From Chryseobacterium gleum (GTDB lineage Bacteria > Bacteroidota > Bacteroidia > Flavobacteriales_D > Crocinitomicaceae), in assembly GCA_945888595.1 (NCBI GenBank), contig CAMDAO010000019.1:1-33238 (forward strand): DNA of 33,238 nucleotides, given 5' to 3'. The translations under genes were made by a program, and so were the position numbers. The notes beneath the pieces are model-generated. The model was not told the DNA's origin and searched no databases. It saw only the letters and a list, made by a program, of their open reading frames with translations. This document shows positions 8,489-17,197 of the stretch, in pieces (position 1 is the stretch's first letter; every line of letters begins with the position of its first letter).

Positions 8489-9528
8489 AAGCAAATAAGG
8501 AATATTTAATCATCGGAGCTGGATTGTCAGGAATATCCATGGCGATGCACTTGATTAAAAATGGAGATAAGGTAACACTTCTAGATAGTGGAGAAAATGT
8601 TAGTTCTGCAGTTGCTGCGGGACAAATAAATCCTTTGGTTTTTCGCAGAATGACGAAATCTTGGAGAGTGGATGATTATTTACCATATGCTGAAGAATTT
8701 TACGCAGAATTAGCAAGAGATTCATCAACTCCTATCTATTTTCCTATTTGCATTCGAAGAATGTTTTCGTCTGCTCATGAACGTATTATGTGGCTTGAAA
8801 AGCAAGATAGAGAAGGATTTTCTCAGTATATGGAAAAAATTACAACTGAAGATGATCACTACGATTTAGCCCAAAATGACTTTGGTTCAGGGCGTATCAA
8901 GAAATCATCCTACGTGAACGCCGCGAATTTTTTAGGTGCAGGAAAAAACTGGGTCCATGAAAGAGGAATCCTTCTTTTAGAAAAATTAAACTATGATCTT
9001 TTACATCCCGAAACGGGAAAATATAATGGGAAAGAATATGACGCAATAATGTTTTGTGAAGGATCTCAAAATTCAGAAAATCCTTGGTTTAAAAAGTATA
9101 TTATTGAACATACTAAGGGAGAGGTTTTGACACTGATTTCAACCGCTATATCTCAAGATGAAGCATTAAACCGTAAGTGTTTTCTGTTGCCTGTGGGAGA
9201 TCATACTTTTCGGTTGGGAGCAACGTATGTATGGAATACACCAGATGTTATTTCAACCCCTGAAGCAAGAATCGATTTACAAGAAAAAATGAGGTTATTA
9301 AGTAGAAAGGAGTATCAAATAGTAAATCAACAAGCAGGTATTCGACCTACAACTCCCGACCGAAGACCAATTATTGGGAGGCATCCTGAATTTCATAAAC
9401 TGCTTATATTTAATGGGTTGGGGACAAAAGGGTACTTAATGGCTCCCTTGTTGGCAAAGGAATTTGTGGAGTATTTGGAAGAGAGAGGCGAATTGGATAA
9501 GGAAGTTAGAATAGAAAGGTTTTTGTAG
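8485..9528 (+). CDS. FAD-dependent oxidoreductase of the DAO family
   Basis: The 347-residue protein opens with a Rossmann dinucleotide-binding motif (IIGAGLSG; Gly11, Gly13, Gly16) followed by the expected acidic end of beta-2 (LLDSG), so FAD binding is clear. The C-terminal GIRPTTPDRRPIIGRHP and FNGLGTKGYLMAPLLA segments are typical of the D-amino-acid/glycine oxidase (DAO) fold. The substrate cannot be read from the sequence. Similar proteins are often annotated as glycine/D-amino acid oxidases. Only the N-terminal GAGLSG is present, with no fused MnmC-type methyltransferase domain. It overlaps comF by 4 bases (ATGA) and is the end of that two-gene unit. A short 11-base gap separates it from a convergent gene. 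Confidence 0.85.
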   Translation: MKANKEYLIIGAGLSGISMAMHLIKNGDKVTLLDSGENVSSAVAAGQINPLVFRRMTKSWRVDDYLPYAEEFYAELARDSSTPIYFPICIRRMFSSAHERIMWLEKQDREGFSQYMEKITTEDDHYDLAQNDFGSGRIKKSSYVNAANFLGAGKNWVHERGILLLEKLNYDLLHPETGKYNGKEYDAIMFCEGSQNSENPWFKKYIIEHTKGEVLTLISTAISQDEALNRKCFLLPVGDHTFRLGATYVWNTPDVISTPEARIDLQEKMRLLSRKEYQIVNQQAGIRPTTPDRRPIIGRHPEFHKLLIFNGLGTKGYLMAPLLAKEFVEYLEERGELDKEVRIERFL

Positions 9529-9539
9529 GCTTAAAGCAA

Positions 9540-10145
9540 TCAACTAGTTTTTTTAGTGAAGATTAATAGTTGTAAAAACGAAGAAATCAATACAATTCCA
9601 ACTACAAAAAACACCTCTGGCAGCTGAATAAACTGAACAAGCCCAAACGACAATGCACTAAACCCAAGAATAAATAAAAGGGATTTAATATGTGGGTTCC
9701 ATAAATCTTGAATCGACATTTTTGCGAAAAAACCCGGTTTTAAAAATTCCATTTTATATTGAAAATAACCTATAAAAATAATAAGCGGGATTAATACGTA
9801 TCCTTGCTCAATTCCTCCCACATCTTTTAAGGACCAAAAAGCATATAGTTCTTTTACGCTATCAAAATTTCTTTCAATGTGCGGCATTGATAGTTGTATC
9901 AAAAAAATAGAAAATGATAGTAAAAGACTACTTGTTAAAGCGAATTTTCCCCAATGTGAATTTTCCCCTTTTCTAAAATCATTGATTTTCATTGATTTTA
10001 GATGAAGCAAAACTTCCTTTGTTAGAAGATCTAGTCCATAAAATATTAAAATAAAATATAGATTCCAATTCCAAAAAAAATAGCCTAAAACAGGTATTAC
10101 TGAATCCCCGATTAATTGAATATAGGTAGGGTTTAACCGCTTCAT
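9540..10145 (-). CDS. Integral membrane protein of unknown function
   Basis: The 201 residues form about five hydrophobic segments (roughly 10-40, 70-88, 115-130, 150-168 and 175-195) with no signal peptide. The N-terminal region has a Pro-Gly-Trp-Tyr pattern (VIPVLGYFFWNWNLYFILIFYGLDLL) that faintly recalls DUF6498-type membrane proteins, but I am not confident of that. No catalytic motif is visible. The start overlaps the stop of the upstream TPR lipoprotein by one base (TAATG), so the two are surely co-transcribed and likely coupled in translation, which suggests they act together in the envelope. Confidence 0.7.
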   Translation of the reverse strand: MKRLNPTYIQLIGDSVIPVLGYFFWNWNLYFILIFYGLDLLTKEVLLHLKSMKINDFRKGENSHWGKFALTSSLLLSFSIFLIQLSMPHIERNFDSVKELYAFWSLKDVGGIEQGYVLIPLIIFIGYFQYKMEFLKPGFFAKMSIQDLWNPHIKSLLFILGFSALSFGLVQFIQLPEVFFVVGIVLISSFLQLLIFTKKTS

Positions 10146-11182
10146 TATCTTAATTTCTTTAATTTTTCAGCTAATTCACGAGATAATGCAAAGTTTGGAT
10201 CAAATTTTAACGCTTGCGAAAAAGATTTTAATGCTTTCGTTTTATCTTCTAAAGTCATTTTAATATGCCTATTCATATAACAAACGCCTAAATTATGCCA
10301 AGCTTCCACATAATTTGGGGCAGTTCGAATGGTACTGTTATAAAAATAAATGGCACTATCAAGATTTCTTTGAGCTTCTTCCTGCGTTTTTGATGGTTCA
10401 AGCCATTGTTGAATATATCCTTGTTGAAAGAGTGCTTGTGAATAGGCCGTATCCATTTCAATCATTTGACGATAAATTTGTTTCGCCTCATTTAGGTGAT
10501 TAAATTCTTGTTTCGCATAGGCAATTGCATACAAAACATCCACATTTTTTGGCTGTAATTTTCGCGCCGTTGTATAATATTCCATACAAAGTTCATTTTT
10601 TTCGCCTTGATATATTGAACCTAACATTAAATAAGCCTCAAAAAATTTTGAATCTTGTTCAACAGCTGTTTGATAAGAAGATTTTGCTAATTCAATTTGG
10701 TTGGTGTGAAGGTAGTTAGTACCTTTCAAAACATAGGCATCCCTATATTTTGGGTCAATTCTTAATGCTGCATTAATGTACTTGAAGGATAAATCAAAAT
10801 TTTGTTGCTGACTGTATGTAGTTGCCAAGCTCACATATGCCTTGGTGTTTTTTGGTTGGGTTTTTATAATATAAAGAAAGTGTCTTTGAGCAATTGATAC
10901 ATCTGAAAATGTTCGAGTTGGCCGATTATTGAGCACTTCAGCATATAACATTCTTGCGTCTAAATTATTACTATCTAATCGAAATGCTTTTGCTCCATCT
11001 GCAATTGCTTTCTCAAAATTATAGTCTTTTATCATTTTATTACCGTGTTGAACGAGTAATGGCATACTGTCTGGATATAAAACAAGTAAACTATCTAAAT
11101 TTTGCACTTTAGCTTTGTTGGGCTGAACATCTCCGCAGCTCAATAAAAAAAAGACAGGAATAAAAAAAAGGATGTATTTCAT
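10145..11182 (-). CDS. TPR-repeat lipoprotein
   Basis: The 345-residue product begins with a short signal and lipobox ending at Cys16 (FLLSC). After a short linker it consists of about seven to eight tetratricopeptide repeats; typical helix pairs such as AYVLKGTNYLHTNQIELAKS and ALFQQGYIQQWLEP can be seen, and the last unit ends ALKFDPNFALSRELAEKLKKL. TPR lipoproteins in Bacteroidota serve as protein-binding scaffolds in the periplasm or on the membrane; the partner is unknown. The coupled downstream membrane protein (TAATG overlap) is the obvious candidate. A good -7 box lies 38 bases upstream. Confidence 0.85.
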   Translation of the reverse strand: MKYILFFIPVFFLLSCGDVQPNKAKVQNLDSLLVLYPDSMPLLVQHGNKMIKDYNFEKAIADGAKAFRLDSNNLDARMLYAEVLNNRPTRTFSDVSIAQRHFLYIIKTQPKNTKAYVSLATTYSQQQNFDLSFKYINAALRIDPKYRDAYVLKGTNYLHTNQIELAKSSYQTAVEQDSKFFEAYLMLGSIYQGEKNELCMEYYTTARKLQPKNVDVLYAIAYAKQEFNHLNEAKQIYRQMIEMDTAYSQALFQQGYIQQWLEPSKTQEEAQRNLDSAIYFYNSTIRTAPNYVEAWHNLGVCYMNRHIKMTLEDKTKALKSFSQALKFDPNFALSRELAEKLKKLR

Positions 11183-11220
11183 TTAATTATTTTCTAGTAA
11201 TGGATCTTTCAATTTTACAG

Positions 11221-11228
11221 CAAAGTTA
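11221..11228 (-). promoter_or_regulatory. Candidate -7 box for the TPR lipoprotein operon
   Basis: On the minus strand this reads TAACTTTG, an exact TAnnTTTG match, 38 bases before the ATG at 11182. A TTTG lies 25 bases further upstream (11257-11254), which is longer than the usual spacing of about 19-20. Confidence 0.5.
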
Positions 11229-11367
11229 GCCGATTTTTGTGTCTTACTGCTTCAAATTATTAAATTCTTTCTTACTAACTCTATAAAATTACAAGCTATT
11301 AACATGACGTTGAAAATCGAACAAAGTTTTTTAATTTTAAAAGTGCATTTTAGTCCGTAAAAAGTAA

Positions 11368-11375
11368 TAAATTTG
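11368..11375 (+). promoter_or_regulatory. Candidate -7 box for the small CxxC protein gene
   Basis: TAAATTTG is an exact TAnnTTTG match, 27 bases before the ATG at 11403. The -33 region shows only a TTTT run (11348-11351). Confidence 0.45.
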
Positions 11376-11402
11376 TACTGTTAAAATTTTTTCGGAAACA
11401 GT

Positions 11403-11654
11403 ATGAGATCTTATAAAAAAGCTATAAAAATTATTTTATTTTTTGGGCTGTTCTTTTTTGCCTTCCAATCGTTTGGTCAAGGGTGTTCTCAATGTAAAAT
11501 GCTATCTCAGCAAGGAGCAGAATTAGATGAAGCATCTTTTGGATCGAATATCAATTGGGGAATTTTATATTTACTTATTATACCCTATCTCTTATTAATG
11601 TTTCTTTTCAGAAATAAAATCATTTCTTTTTTTAGAAGTTTGGTAAAGAAGTAA
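11403..11654 (+). CDS. Small secreted/membrane protein with CxxC motif
   Basis: This 83-residue protein has a basic N-terminus, a signal peptide ending near SFGQ (about residue 26), then a GCSQC motif immediately after the cleavage site. A C-terminal transmembrane helix (about 51-68, NWGILYLLIIPYLLLMFLF) is followed by a basic tail (SLVKK). The likely topology is a short periplasmic segment with the cysteine pair, anchored in the inner membrane. I recall similar small proteins in Flavobacteriia but no assigned function. The CxxC could bind metal or heme or act in redox chemistry, which is speculation. It stands alone on this strand with its own -7-like box and a hairpin after it. Confidence 0.75.
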   Translation: MRSYKKAIKIILFFGLFFFAFQSFGQGCSQCKMLSQQGAELDEASFGSNINWGILYLLIIPYLLLMFLFRNKIISFFRSLVKK

Positions 11655-11667
11655 ATAGGAGACGATA

Positions 11668-11703
11668 TGCGTATGAAAATGATTTTTTAATTTTCATATA
11701 CGA
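11668..11703. terminator. Hairpin between convergent genes, possible terminator
   Basis: CGTATGAAAAT (11670-11680) pairs with ATTTTCATATACG (11690-11702) with a two-base bulge, around a loop that contains TTTTTT. It lies exactly between two converging genes. The stem is AT-rich and no T-run follows on either side, so termination is plausible but not certain. Confidence 0.45.
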
Positions 11704-11706
11704 TTC

Positions 11707-13092
11707 CTAGTGAGTGACCCATAATGTGGGATTAATTGTCTGAACTGCAGATCCTACAACGAGATGTATTTCAAAATGGGCAACGGAAACAGAGCTATTT
11801 GCATTCACTATTAAGGATCCTATCGCCTGTTTTGTGTTTATTTTTGACCCTTTCGACACATAGGTATCTTGGAGATTTGTATAAACTGTACGATAATTAC
11901 CATGTTTAATTATCACTACTTTCCCAGCGCCAGGAATGTTTAAAATACTCGTAACTTCCCCTTCAAAAACAGACCTAACCTGAGCGCTCTTTGGCGCACT
12001 AATATCTATACCACTATTATTTGTAAAAACATTTTCCAAGGTAGGATGTGCATTTTTACCAAACCCTTCTGTGATAGTTCCTTTATCCACAGGCCAAGGT
12101 AATTTCCCTTTATTACTTTCAAAGTTAAGATCCAAAGCGGAAGATTCTTTTGTCGCTATAAAAACTTCCTCTTTTCGTGTCACTACTTCTGCTACAGGTT
12201 CAGCAGGAGTAATTTTCACATCTGTTTTCACATCTGTTTTGGTTGACGTATTATTGATTACTGTATTTTTTTCTTGAGCCGCTTTTTTCTTAGCCGCAGC
12301 AACTTCTTTTTTCTTTTTTGCTTCAGCAGCAGCTTTACCTGCTTTCAATGTTACTTCTGCAATCTCATTTCGTATGGCACTATTTATTTTTTCTCTCAGA
12401 ACAATTTTTTTATATTCATCTTCTTTTAGTTGAGCTAGTAATTCATCTTCTTTCAGCTTAAAACTTTGATAGACAACTTGTTGTTTGTCTTTGTCAAGTA
12501 AAATAGCTTCTTTTTCTTTTTTCTTTTCAGCAAGAACGACCAATTTATGTTTACGTTCTTTTTGGATCGAAGAGATTTCCTCCTTTATGAGTCCTTGGTT
12601 TTGTCTAATAATCAAAAATTGTTTTTTTTGAATTTCTGAGATTTTCTGCAGATATTTATTTCTTTTTAAAGCTTTATAATAAGAATCTGACGAAAAAATG
12701 TACATCATTTTCCCATATTTATTTCTGTTTTTGTAAGCAAAAAGAAGTAATTTTTTATATTGGTCTTTTAACTTACTTAATTTTTTATATAAGTCCTTAA
12801 TCTGTGTTCCTTTTTTATTTACCTGTAAATCAGCTCCTCTTATCTGATTGTCAAAATTATTCAGTAATTCTTCCCTAAATTTTATTTGATTATCTATAAT
12901 CTTTAATTCATTTAAAGAAGCTTCGGTTATTGACTTTGTTTTGTCTAATAAAGATTTCGTGTTAGAAATTTTTGCTTCTAATCTATCTTGTTCTTTTTTC
13001 AGTTTTTGACTAGTGGTTTGAGATAGCACGTGATTACTGCTAATAATCAAAAATAGAAGTAACCAAAATAAGAGCTTATTTACATTCTTCAT
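11707..13092 (-). CDS. EnvC-like LytM-domain murein hydrolase activator
   Basis: After a signal peptide (cleavage near residue 25, VLSQ), the 461-residue protein has a long coiled coil (about 26-260), an Ala/Lys-rich linker (250-315) and a C-terminal LytM/peptidase-M23 domain (about 328-461). This is the layout of EnvC, which activates cell-wall amidases during division rather than cutting peptidoglycan itself. The catalytic set is degenerate: the first His of HxxxD is Asn359 (Asp363 kept), and in the HxH motif the first His is Val437 (His439 kept). It is therefore probably a non-enzymatic activator. It overlaps the DUF4292 gene by 17 bases and ends the envelope operon that begins with dut. 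An amidase partner is not in the window. Confidence 0.88.
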   Translation of the reverse strand: MKNVNKLLFWLLLFLIISSNHVLSQTTSQKLKKEQDRLEAKISNTKSLLDKTKSITEASLNELKIIDNQIKFREELLNNFDNQIRGADLQVNKKGTQIKDLYKKLSKLKDQYKKLLLFAYKNRNKYGKMMYIFSSDSYYKALKRNKYLQKISEIQKKQFLIIRQNQGLIKEEISSIQKERKHKLVVLAEKKKEKEAILLDKDKQQVVYQSFKLKEDELLAQLKEDEYKKIVLREKINSAIRNEIAEVTLKAGKAAAEAKKKKEVAAAKKKAAQEKNTVINNTSTKTDVKTDVKITPAEPVAEVVTRKEEVFIATKESSALDLNFESNKGKLPWPVDKGTITEGFGKNAHPTLENVFTNNSGIDISAPKSAQVRSVFEGEVTSILNIPGAGKVVIIKHGNYRTVYTNLQDTYVSKGSKINTKQAIGSLIVNANSSVSVAHFEIHLVVGSAVQTINPTLWVTH

Positions 13093-13885
13093 ATCCCTCG
13101 GGAATTATAAAAATTAACGGTTGTCGATTATTAATTTCAGTTCTTTCATACGTTAAGTCAATAGTAATTGTTTTTCGCGGAGTTTTGATTCGAATAATCA
13201 CTTCTTTTGGAACTAAATAATTCTCTATCATTTCTCTTGACAGATAATCCACTTCAATTTGAGTAGAATCAGCTGGGCTAATTACCTCCATTTTTACTAA
13301 CTCATTCATCCTTGCATTTAAAAAATATTGAATGACAATATCGTCAGCGGCATTTCTTTCGTTTCGTCTGATTTTTAATTTCTTGTGGGAAGATAGTACG
13401 TAATTGTTTGGATCATGCATTTGAAAGTATCGCTGATTGGTGTCATAATCTAAAGGTAATCCTAAAATAATTTCTTCCAAATTTGAATACATTACATCCA
13501 CTCCAAAAGACTCTTTGATAAATGATAACTCTTCTAATATAATACATTTATCAATCTTATTGACAACGGATAAAGAATCTTTCGTTATCATCGAATTAAT
13601 GACAGGTATAGTGGCATATGATACTAAAAGATTAATGGCGCTATCTTTCACCATTCTAATAGAAGTTTTGAATGATTTTTCTGTTGTACTATCCGAATAT
13701 TTAGTTGTTATTTTAGTGTAAAAAAAAGTAGGTTTTCTTAAAGAGATACTATCCAAGGCTTCTAATAATTGAACCCTTCTCGTTTTTCCTAATCGCACTG
13801 CTGGCTCCGTTTTTTCGACTGTTGCACAGGAGGCAACAAAGAAAATGATGAAAAGAAAACAAGAAAACTTAATAGACTGGTTCAT
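13076..13885 (-). CDS. DUF4292 lipoprotein
   Basis: From the ATG at 13885 the product has 269 residues with a lipobox ending at Cys20 (FVASC). The frame is open to an ATG six codons upstream (13903), but the shorter start gives the better signal peptide. The rest fits the DUF4292 family of Bacteroidota: beta-rich, with a KTSIRMVKDS strand, ILGLPLDYD in the middle and a C-terminal PRKTITIDLTYERTEIN. The fold probably resembles the LolA/LolB lipoprotein-carrier fold, which is my inference from the family. It is sandwiched by overlap between the TPR lipoprotein (17 bases) and the EnvC-like gene (17 bases), so the three are probably coupled and work on the same envelope process. Confidence 0.85.
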   Translation of the reverse strand: MNQSIKFSCFLFIIFFVASCATVEKTEPAVRLGKTRRVQLLEALDSISLRKPTFFYTKITTKYSDSTTEKSFKTSIRMVKDSAINLLVSYATIPVINSMITKDSLSVVNKIDKCIILEELSFIKESFGVDVMYSNLEEIILGLPLDYDTNQRYFQMHDPNNYVLSSHKKLKIRRNERNAADDIVIQYFLNARMNELVKMEVISPADSTQIEVDYLSREMIENYLVPKEVIIRIKTPRKTITIDLTYERTEINNRQPLIFIIPEGYEECK

Positions 13886-15602
13886 AATATTCTTTCTTTT
13901 CAATTTTCTGGTTCAAATTTTTGTTTGTTGATCCCGCCATTTGTGCCTTCATCCAAAACTCTACTGCTTTTTCTTTGTTTCCCATTTTAGAATACGCGTC
14001 TCCTAAGTGCTCTACAATTATTCTATCCGCTGAATGTAAAGTAAACGCCCTATCAAAGAATTCTTTCGCCTTCACGTATTCTCCTTTTTGAAAAAGTACC
14101 CAACCATAGGTATCAATAAAATGCGCTTGATTAGGAGAAATTAGATTTGCCTTATTTATTAGCACTTCCGCATGCTCTAAATCCAATTTTGCCGACGCTA
14201 GACGATACGCATAATTATTCATGTTCAGCGTGCTTAAGGGGTCTATTTTTAACGCTTTCTCAAAATTTTCTTTTCCCTCTGTATACTTTTTCAACCCGAA
14301 ATAGCCATCACCTAATTGACTGTAAAATTCTGATTCCAGCGCTTTATCATTAACAACTAAATCCTTTCCAGTGGTTAAAATACGAACTGCTTCATCGTAT
14401 TTATTTAGTTGATTGGCTGCAATACCGTTGAACAAATAAATAGAAGAATTAGCCGGGAAAAATTCTAAACACGCTTTGCTATCATCATATAAATCAGAAA
14501 ATTTCTTTGCTTGGTATTCCATCACAAGAACTTGATTCCAAATAGTATATTTGTTTTTGTCGTATTTTAGGGCATTTTTATAGGCTTCTAATGCTTTATC
14601 ATCTTTTTCAGCTTTGATAAAATAGTCACCTTGAATTGAATATGACTTTGAATCATTTGGGTATTTTTTTACTAATAGATCAAGTAATTCAAATCCTTCC
14701 GGGCCAATTTTAGCACCCTCTTCTAAAATAGAAATTAGGATTTTCATTTTTGCATCAATATCAACATCATCACAAATGAATCCTTTTTTTAATTCATCGA
14801 AATATTCCTTTTTCTTAAATTGTTGATGATAAACTTCTGCTAAGAACATATGCGCTCTGCCATTTAATGGGTCAACTTCTGCTAACTCTTGTAAAATCTC
14901 GATTGCCTTTTTGTCTTGACCTGATTGAAAATAATAATCAATCAACGTACCAAGTAGATCTGGATCCTTCGGGAATTCAGCCCGCATTTTATTGATTTCT
15001 TCAATTCCTTTTTCTGGTTGTTTAATTTGAAGATACAACTTAAATTTTTGTATGGTTAATTCGGGTTGTTTCCCTACTTGTTCTTCGGTTTTATCTAATG
15101 CTTTTATCGCTTCATTTACTTTACCTACTTTTACCAAGCATTCTGCATAGCCATACAACCAATCTACATTACTAGGTTCTTTTTGCACCAATTTAGCAAA
15201 ATACTTTACTGATTCATCGAATTTATTTTGATCGAAATTTTGATAAGCCAATTCTTGGGTGTACCAGATGTTATCGGGCGCTAGTTTAGAAGCCAATTTT
15301 AGAGATTCCAGTATTTTAACGGGGTCTTTTTGACTATATAATTGAGATAAGGCATAATACACCGCATCATCATTCTGTCGAACACTCAAGCAATAATCAA
15401 ATGCTGAAATGGCATTCATAATTTCGCCTTTTGATTTTAATCGTAACCCTTCATGAAAATGCTCAATGTAAGGATAATCCAACATTGAAACCCCTTTTGT
15501 TTCAGCGTTAGTCCCCGCGATTTTTTTTACGCCACAAGAGAGCAAATTCACTGTTAAAATAAAAAGGCCAATAAACCGAAAAAGTCTTCCTTTATAAGAC
15601 AT
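13869..15602 (-). CDS. Large TPR-repeat lipoprotein
   Basis: From the chosen ATG at 15602 the protein is 577 residues with a lipobox ending at Cys23 (VNLLSC). An upstream in-frame ATG at 15641 would add 13 residues before the signal and is less likely. Nearly the whole mature protein is tetratricopeptide repeats, about 11 to 13 units; the last clear ones contain YGWVLFQKGEYVKAKEFFDRA and HLGDAYSKMGNKEKAVEFW. It should be a periplasmic scaffold anchored by lipid. It sits between the nucleotidyltransferase (48-base gap) and the DUF4292 lipoprotein (17-base overlap) in a gene order I recall as conserved across Flavobacteriia. Confidence 0.88.
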   Translation of the reverse strand: MSYKGRLFRFIGLFILTVNLLSCGVKKIAGTNAETKGVSMLDYPYIEHFHEGLRLKSKGEIMNAISAFDYCLSVRQNDDAVYYALSQLYSQKDPVKILESLKLASKLAPDNIWYTQELAYQNFDQNKFDESVKYFAKLVQKEPSNVDWLYGYAECLVKVGKVNEAIKALDKTEEQVGKQPELTIQKFKLYLQIKQPEKGIEEINKMRAEFPKDPDLLGTLIDYYFQSGQDKKAIEILQELAEVDPLNGRAHMFLAEVYHQQFKKKEYFDELKKGFICDDVDIDAKMKILISILEEGAKIGPEGFELLDLLVKKYPNDSKSYSIQGDYFIKAEKDDKALEAYKNALKYDKNKYTIWNQVLVMEYQAKKFSDLYDDSKACLEFFPANSSIYLFNGIAANQLNKYDEAVRILTTGKDLVVNDKALESEFYSQLGDGYFGLKKYTEGKENFEKALKIDPLSTLNMNNYAYRLASAKLDLEHAEVLINKANLISPNQAHFIDTYGWVLFQKGEYVKAKEFFDRAFTLHSADRIIVEHLGDAYSKMGNKEKAVEFWMKAQMAGSTNKNLNQKIEKKEYYEPVY

Positions 15603-15650
15603 ACGATTAATCTGATTCAATAAAGGGGACCAATTTAACATCTATTTAGA

Positions 15651-16658
15651 TTAACAAATGATAGAATAATCGCTCAAGCTCAAATCCCGCGCCAAACCTT
15701 TATATTTTGAATTGGAACCCAGCATAGAATCTTTCATGTTGGCATCCACGATTATAGCATCATCTTGAAGTATACTGTTTTTTATAATCGAATTGGTCAC
15801 CATAGACCCTTTTCCTAAAGAAACATGGGGTCCTACAATTGAATTTTCTAAAATCACATCTTTTCCGATATAACAAGGAGGTATAATAATTGAATCTATT
15901 AATTTGGCTGAAGGATGCACCATCTGAACACCTTTTACTAAATCATATTCTAAAACACGCTGATTCGTGAAAACGGTTACTTCTTTGTTTCCGCAATCTA
16001 ACCATTCAGAAACTTCTCCTGGTTTGAATTTTTTACCAGCTTCCGTCATTCTTCTTAAAGCATCGGGTAACTGGTATTCACCACTTTTAATAATATTATT
16101 ATCAATTAAATATTCGCATTCTCTTCTTAATGCGGCACCATCTTTAAAATAATAAATACCAATCATTGCTAAATCAGAAACAAAAACATCTGGTTTCTCT
16201 ATGAAATCAACAATATATCCAGCGGCGTTCATTTTTATTACCCCAAATGCACTAGGGTTTTCAATTTGTTTCACCCATAATATACCATCTGCATTCGGGT
16301 CAATTTTAAAATCTGCTTTAAAAAGAGTATCCGCAAAAGCAACTACAACAGGACCTTCCATAACTACTTTCGCGCATAAAACAGCATGAGCTGTTCCTAA
16401 AGCGTTGTCTTGATAATAGATAGAACCTTTAGCACCTAGTTTTTCTGCAACAGCAATTAATTCAGCTTCGACCTCTTTCCCAAAATCGCCAATGACAAAA
16501 GCTATTTCTTCAATTTTTTCACTGCATACAGCGGCAATATCTTCCACTAAACGATGCACAATTGGTTTTCCGCCAACTGGTAATAAAGGCTTTGGAACAG
16601 TTAAAGTATGAGGACGCAATCTACTTCCTCTTCCGGCCATTGGTACAATTATTTTCAT
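15651..16658 (-). CDS. Sugar-phosphate nucleotidyltransferase
   Basis: The enzyme activates a sugar 1-phosphate with an NTP to give an NDP-sugar. The N-terminal domain has the signature GRGSRLRPHTLTVPKPLLPV (9-28) with the nucleotide-binding glycine-rich loop and the PKPLLPV sugar-phosphate loop. An FADT motif with a metal-binding aspartate follows at about 108-111, then FIEKPD and a WLDCGN segment near 220. The C-terminal part (about 260-335) shows hexapeptide-like left-handed beta-helix repeats (CYIGKDVILENSIVGPHVSLG). The family includes glucose-1-phosphate thymidylyl- and uridylyltransferases; the exact sugar and nucleotide cannot be read. At 335 residues it lacks a second catalytic domain such as an acetyltransferase. 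It lies 27 bases after dut and starts the envelope half of the operon. Confidence 0.9.
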   Translation of the reverse strand: MKIIVPMAGRGSRLRPHTLTVPKPLLPVGGKPIVHRLVEDIAAVCSEKIEEIAFVIGDFGKEVEAELIAVAEKLGAKGSIYYQDNALGTAHAVLCAKVVMEGPVVVAFADTLFKADFKIDPNADGILWVKQIENPSAFGVIKMNAAGYIVDFIEKPDVFVSDLAMIGIYYFKDGAALRRECEYLIDNNIIKSGEYQLPDALRRMTEAGKKFKPGEVSEWLDCGNKEVTVFTNQRVLEYDLVKGVQMVHPSAKLIDSIIIPPCYIGKDVILENSIVGPHVSLGKGSMVTNSIIKNSILQDDAIIVDANMKDSMLGSNSKYKGLARDLSLSDYSIIC

Positions 16659-16685
16659 TTACTATTTTTAGTATGATTTATAAAA

Positions 16686-17120
16686 TTATTTAACACCAGT
16701 ACTTCCAAATCCACCTTCCCCTCTAGCGGTATCAGATAAAATTTCGACTTCCGTCCATTGTGCTTGCTCCACCTTTGCAAATACAAGTTGAGCTATCCTT
16801 TCTCCATTATTGATCAGAAAATGCTCGTTTGATAAATTGATAAGAATAACTCCAACTTCCCCTCTGTAATCTGCGTCGATAGTACCAGGAGAATTTAACA
16901 CAGTAACCCCATTTTTGAATGCTAAACCACTTCTCGGTCTTACTTGTGCCTCATAACCAACTGGAATTTCTAAAAAAATACCGGTATTCACAAGCGCTCT
17001 TTCCAAGGGTTTCAAGGTGATACTTTGCGTCAAATTTGCTCTAATATCTAAACCTGCAGAGGCGATTGTTTCATAAGTTGGTAAAAGATGTTGGGAATTA
17101 TTAATGACTTTTATTTGCAT
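16686..17120 (-). CDS. dut: Deoxyuridine 5'-triphosphate nucleotidohydrolase
   Basis: Dut hydrolyses dUTP to dUMP and pyrophosphate, keeping uracil out of DNA and feeding thymidylate synthesis. All five motifs of trimeric dUTPases are visible in the 144 residues: AGLDIRA (22-28), PRSGLAF (62-68), [10 protein letters not shown] (79-88, with the catalytic Asp82), GERIAQLVF (106-114) and the C-terminal [10 protein letters not shown] (133-142) that closes over the substrate. Length is normal. It is first in an operon otherwise devoted to the envelope and has an exact -7 box 18 bases upstream. Confidence 0.97.
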   Translation of the reverse strand: MQIKVINNSQHLLPTYETIASAGLDIRANLTQSITLKPLERALVNTGIFLEIPVGYEAQVRPRSGLAFKNGVTVLNSPGTIDADYRGEVGVILINLSNEHFLINNGERIAQLVFAKVEQAQWTEVEILSDTARGEGGFGSTGVK

Positions 17121-17137
17121 TGTAGTATTATTTATAT

Positions 17138-17145
17138 CAAAGTTA
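17138..17145 (-). promoter_or_regulatory. Candidate -7 box of the dut operon
   Basis: On the minus strand this reads TAACTTTG, an exact TAnnTTTG match 17 bases before the dut ATG at 17120. No TTTG is seen at the usual -33 distance. If real, transcription would start at about 17131 and drive dut through the EnvC-like gene. Confidence 0.5.
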
Positions 17146-17197
17146 ATAATAAAAATTGGGAAATTGACTTAATCAAAAACTAGCGGGAAATTGAAAT

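Noticed and set aside
11707-13092. Active M23 endopeptidase
   Set aside because: Two of the zinc-site histidines are replaced (Asn359, Val437), so an EnvC-like activator fits better than a protease.
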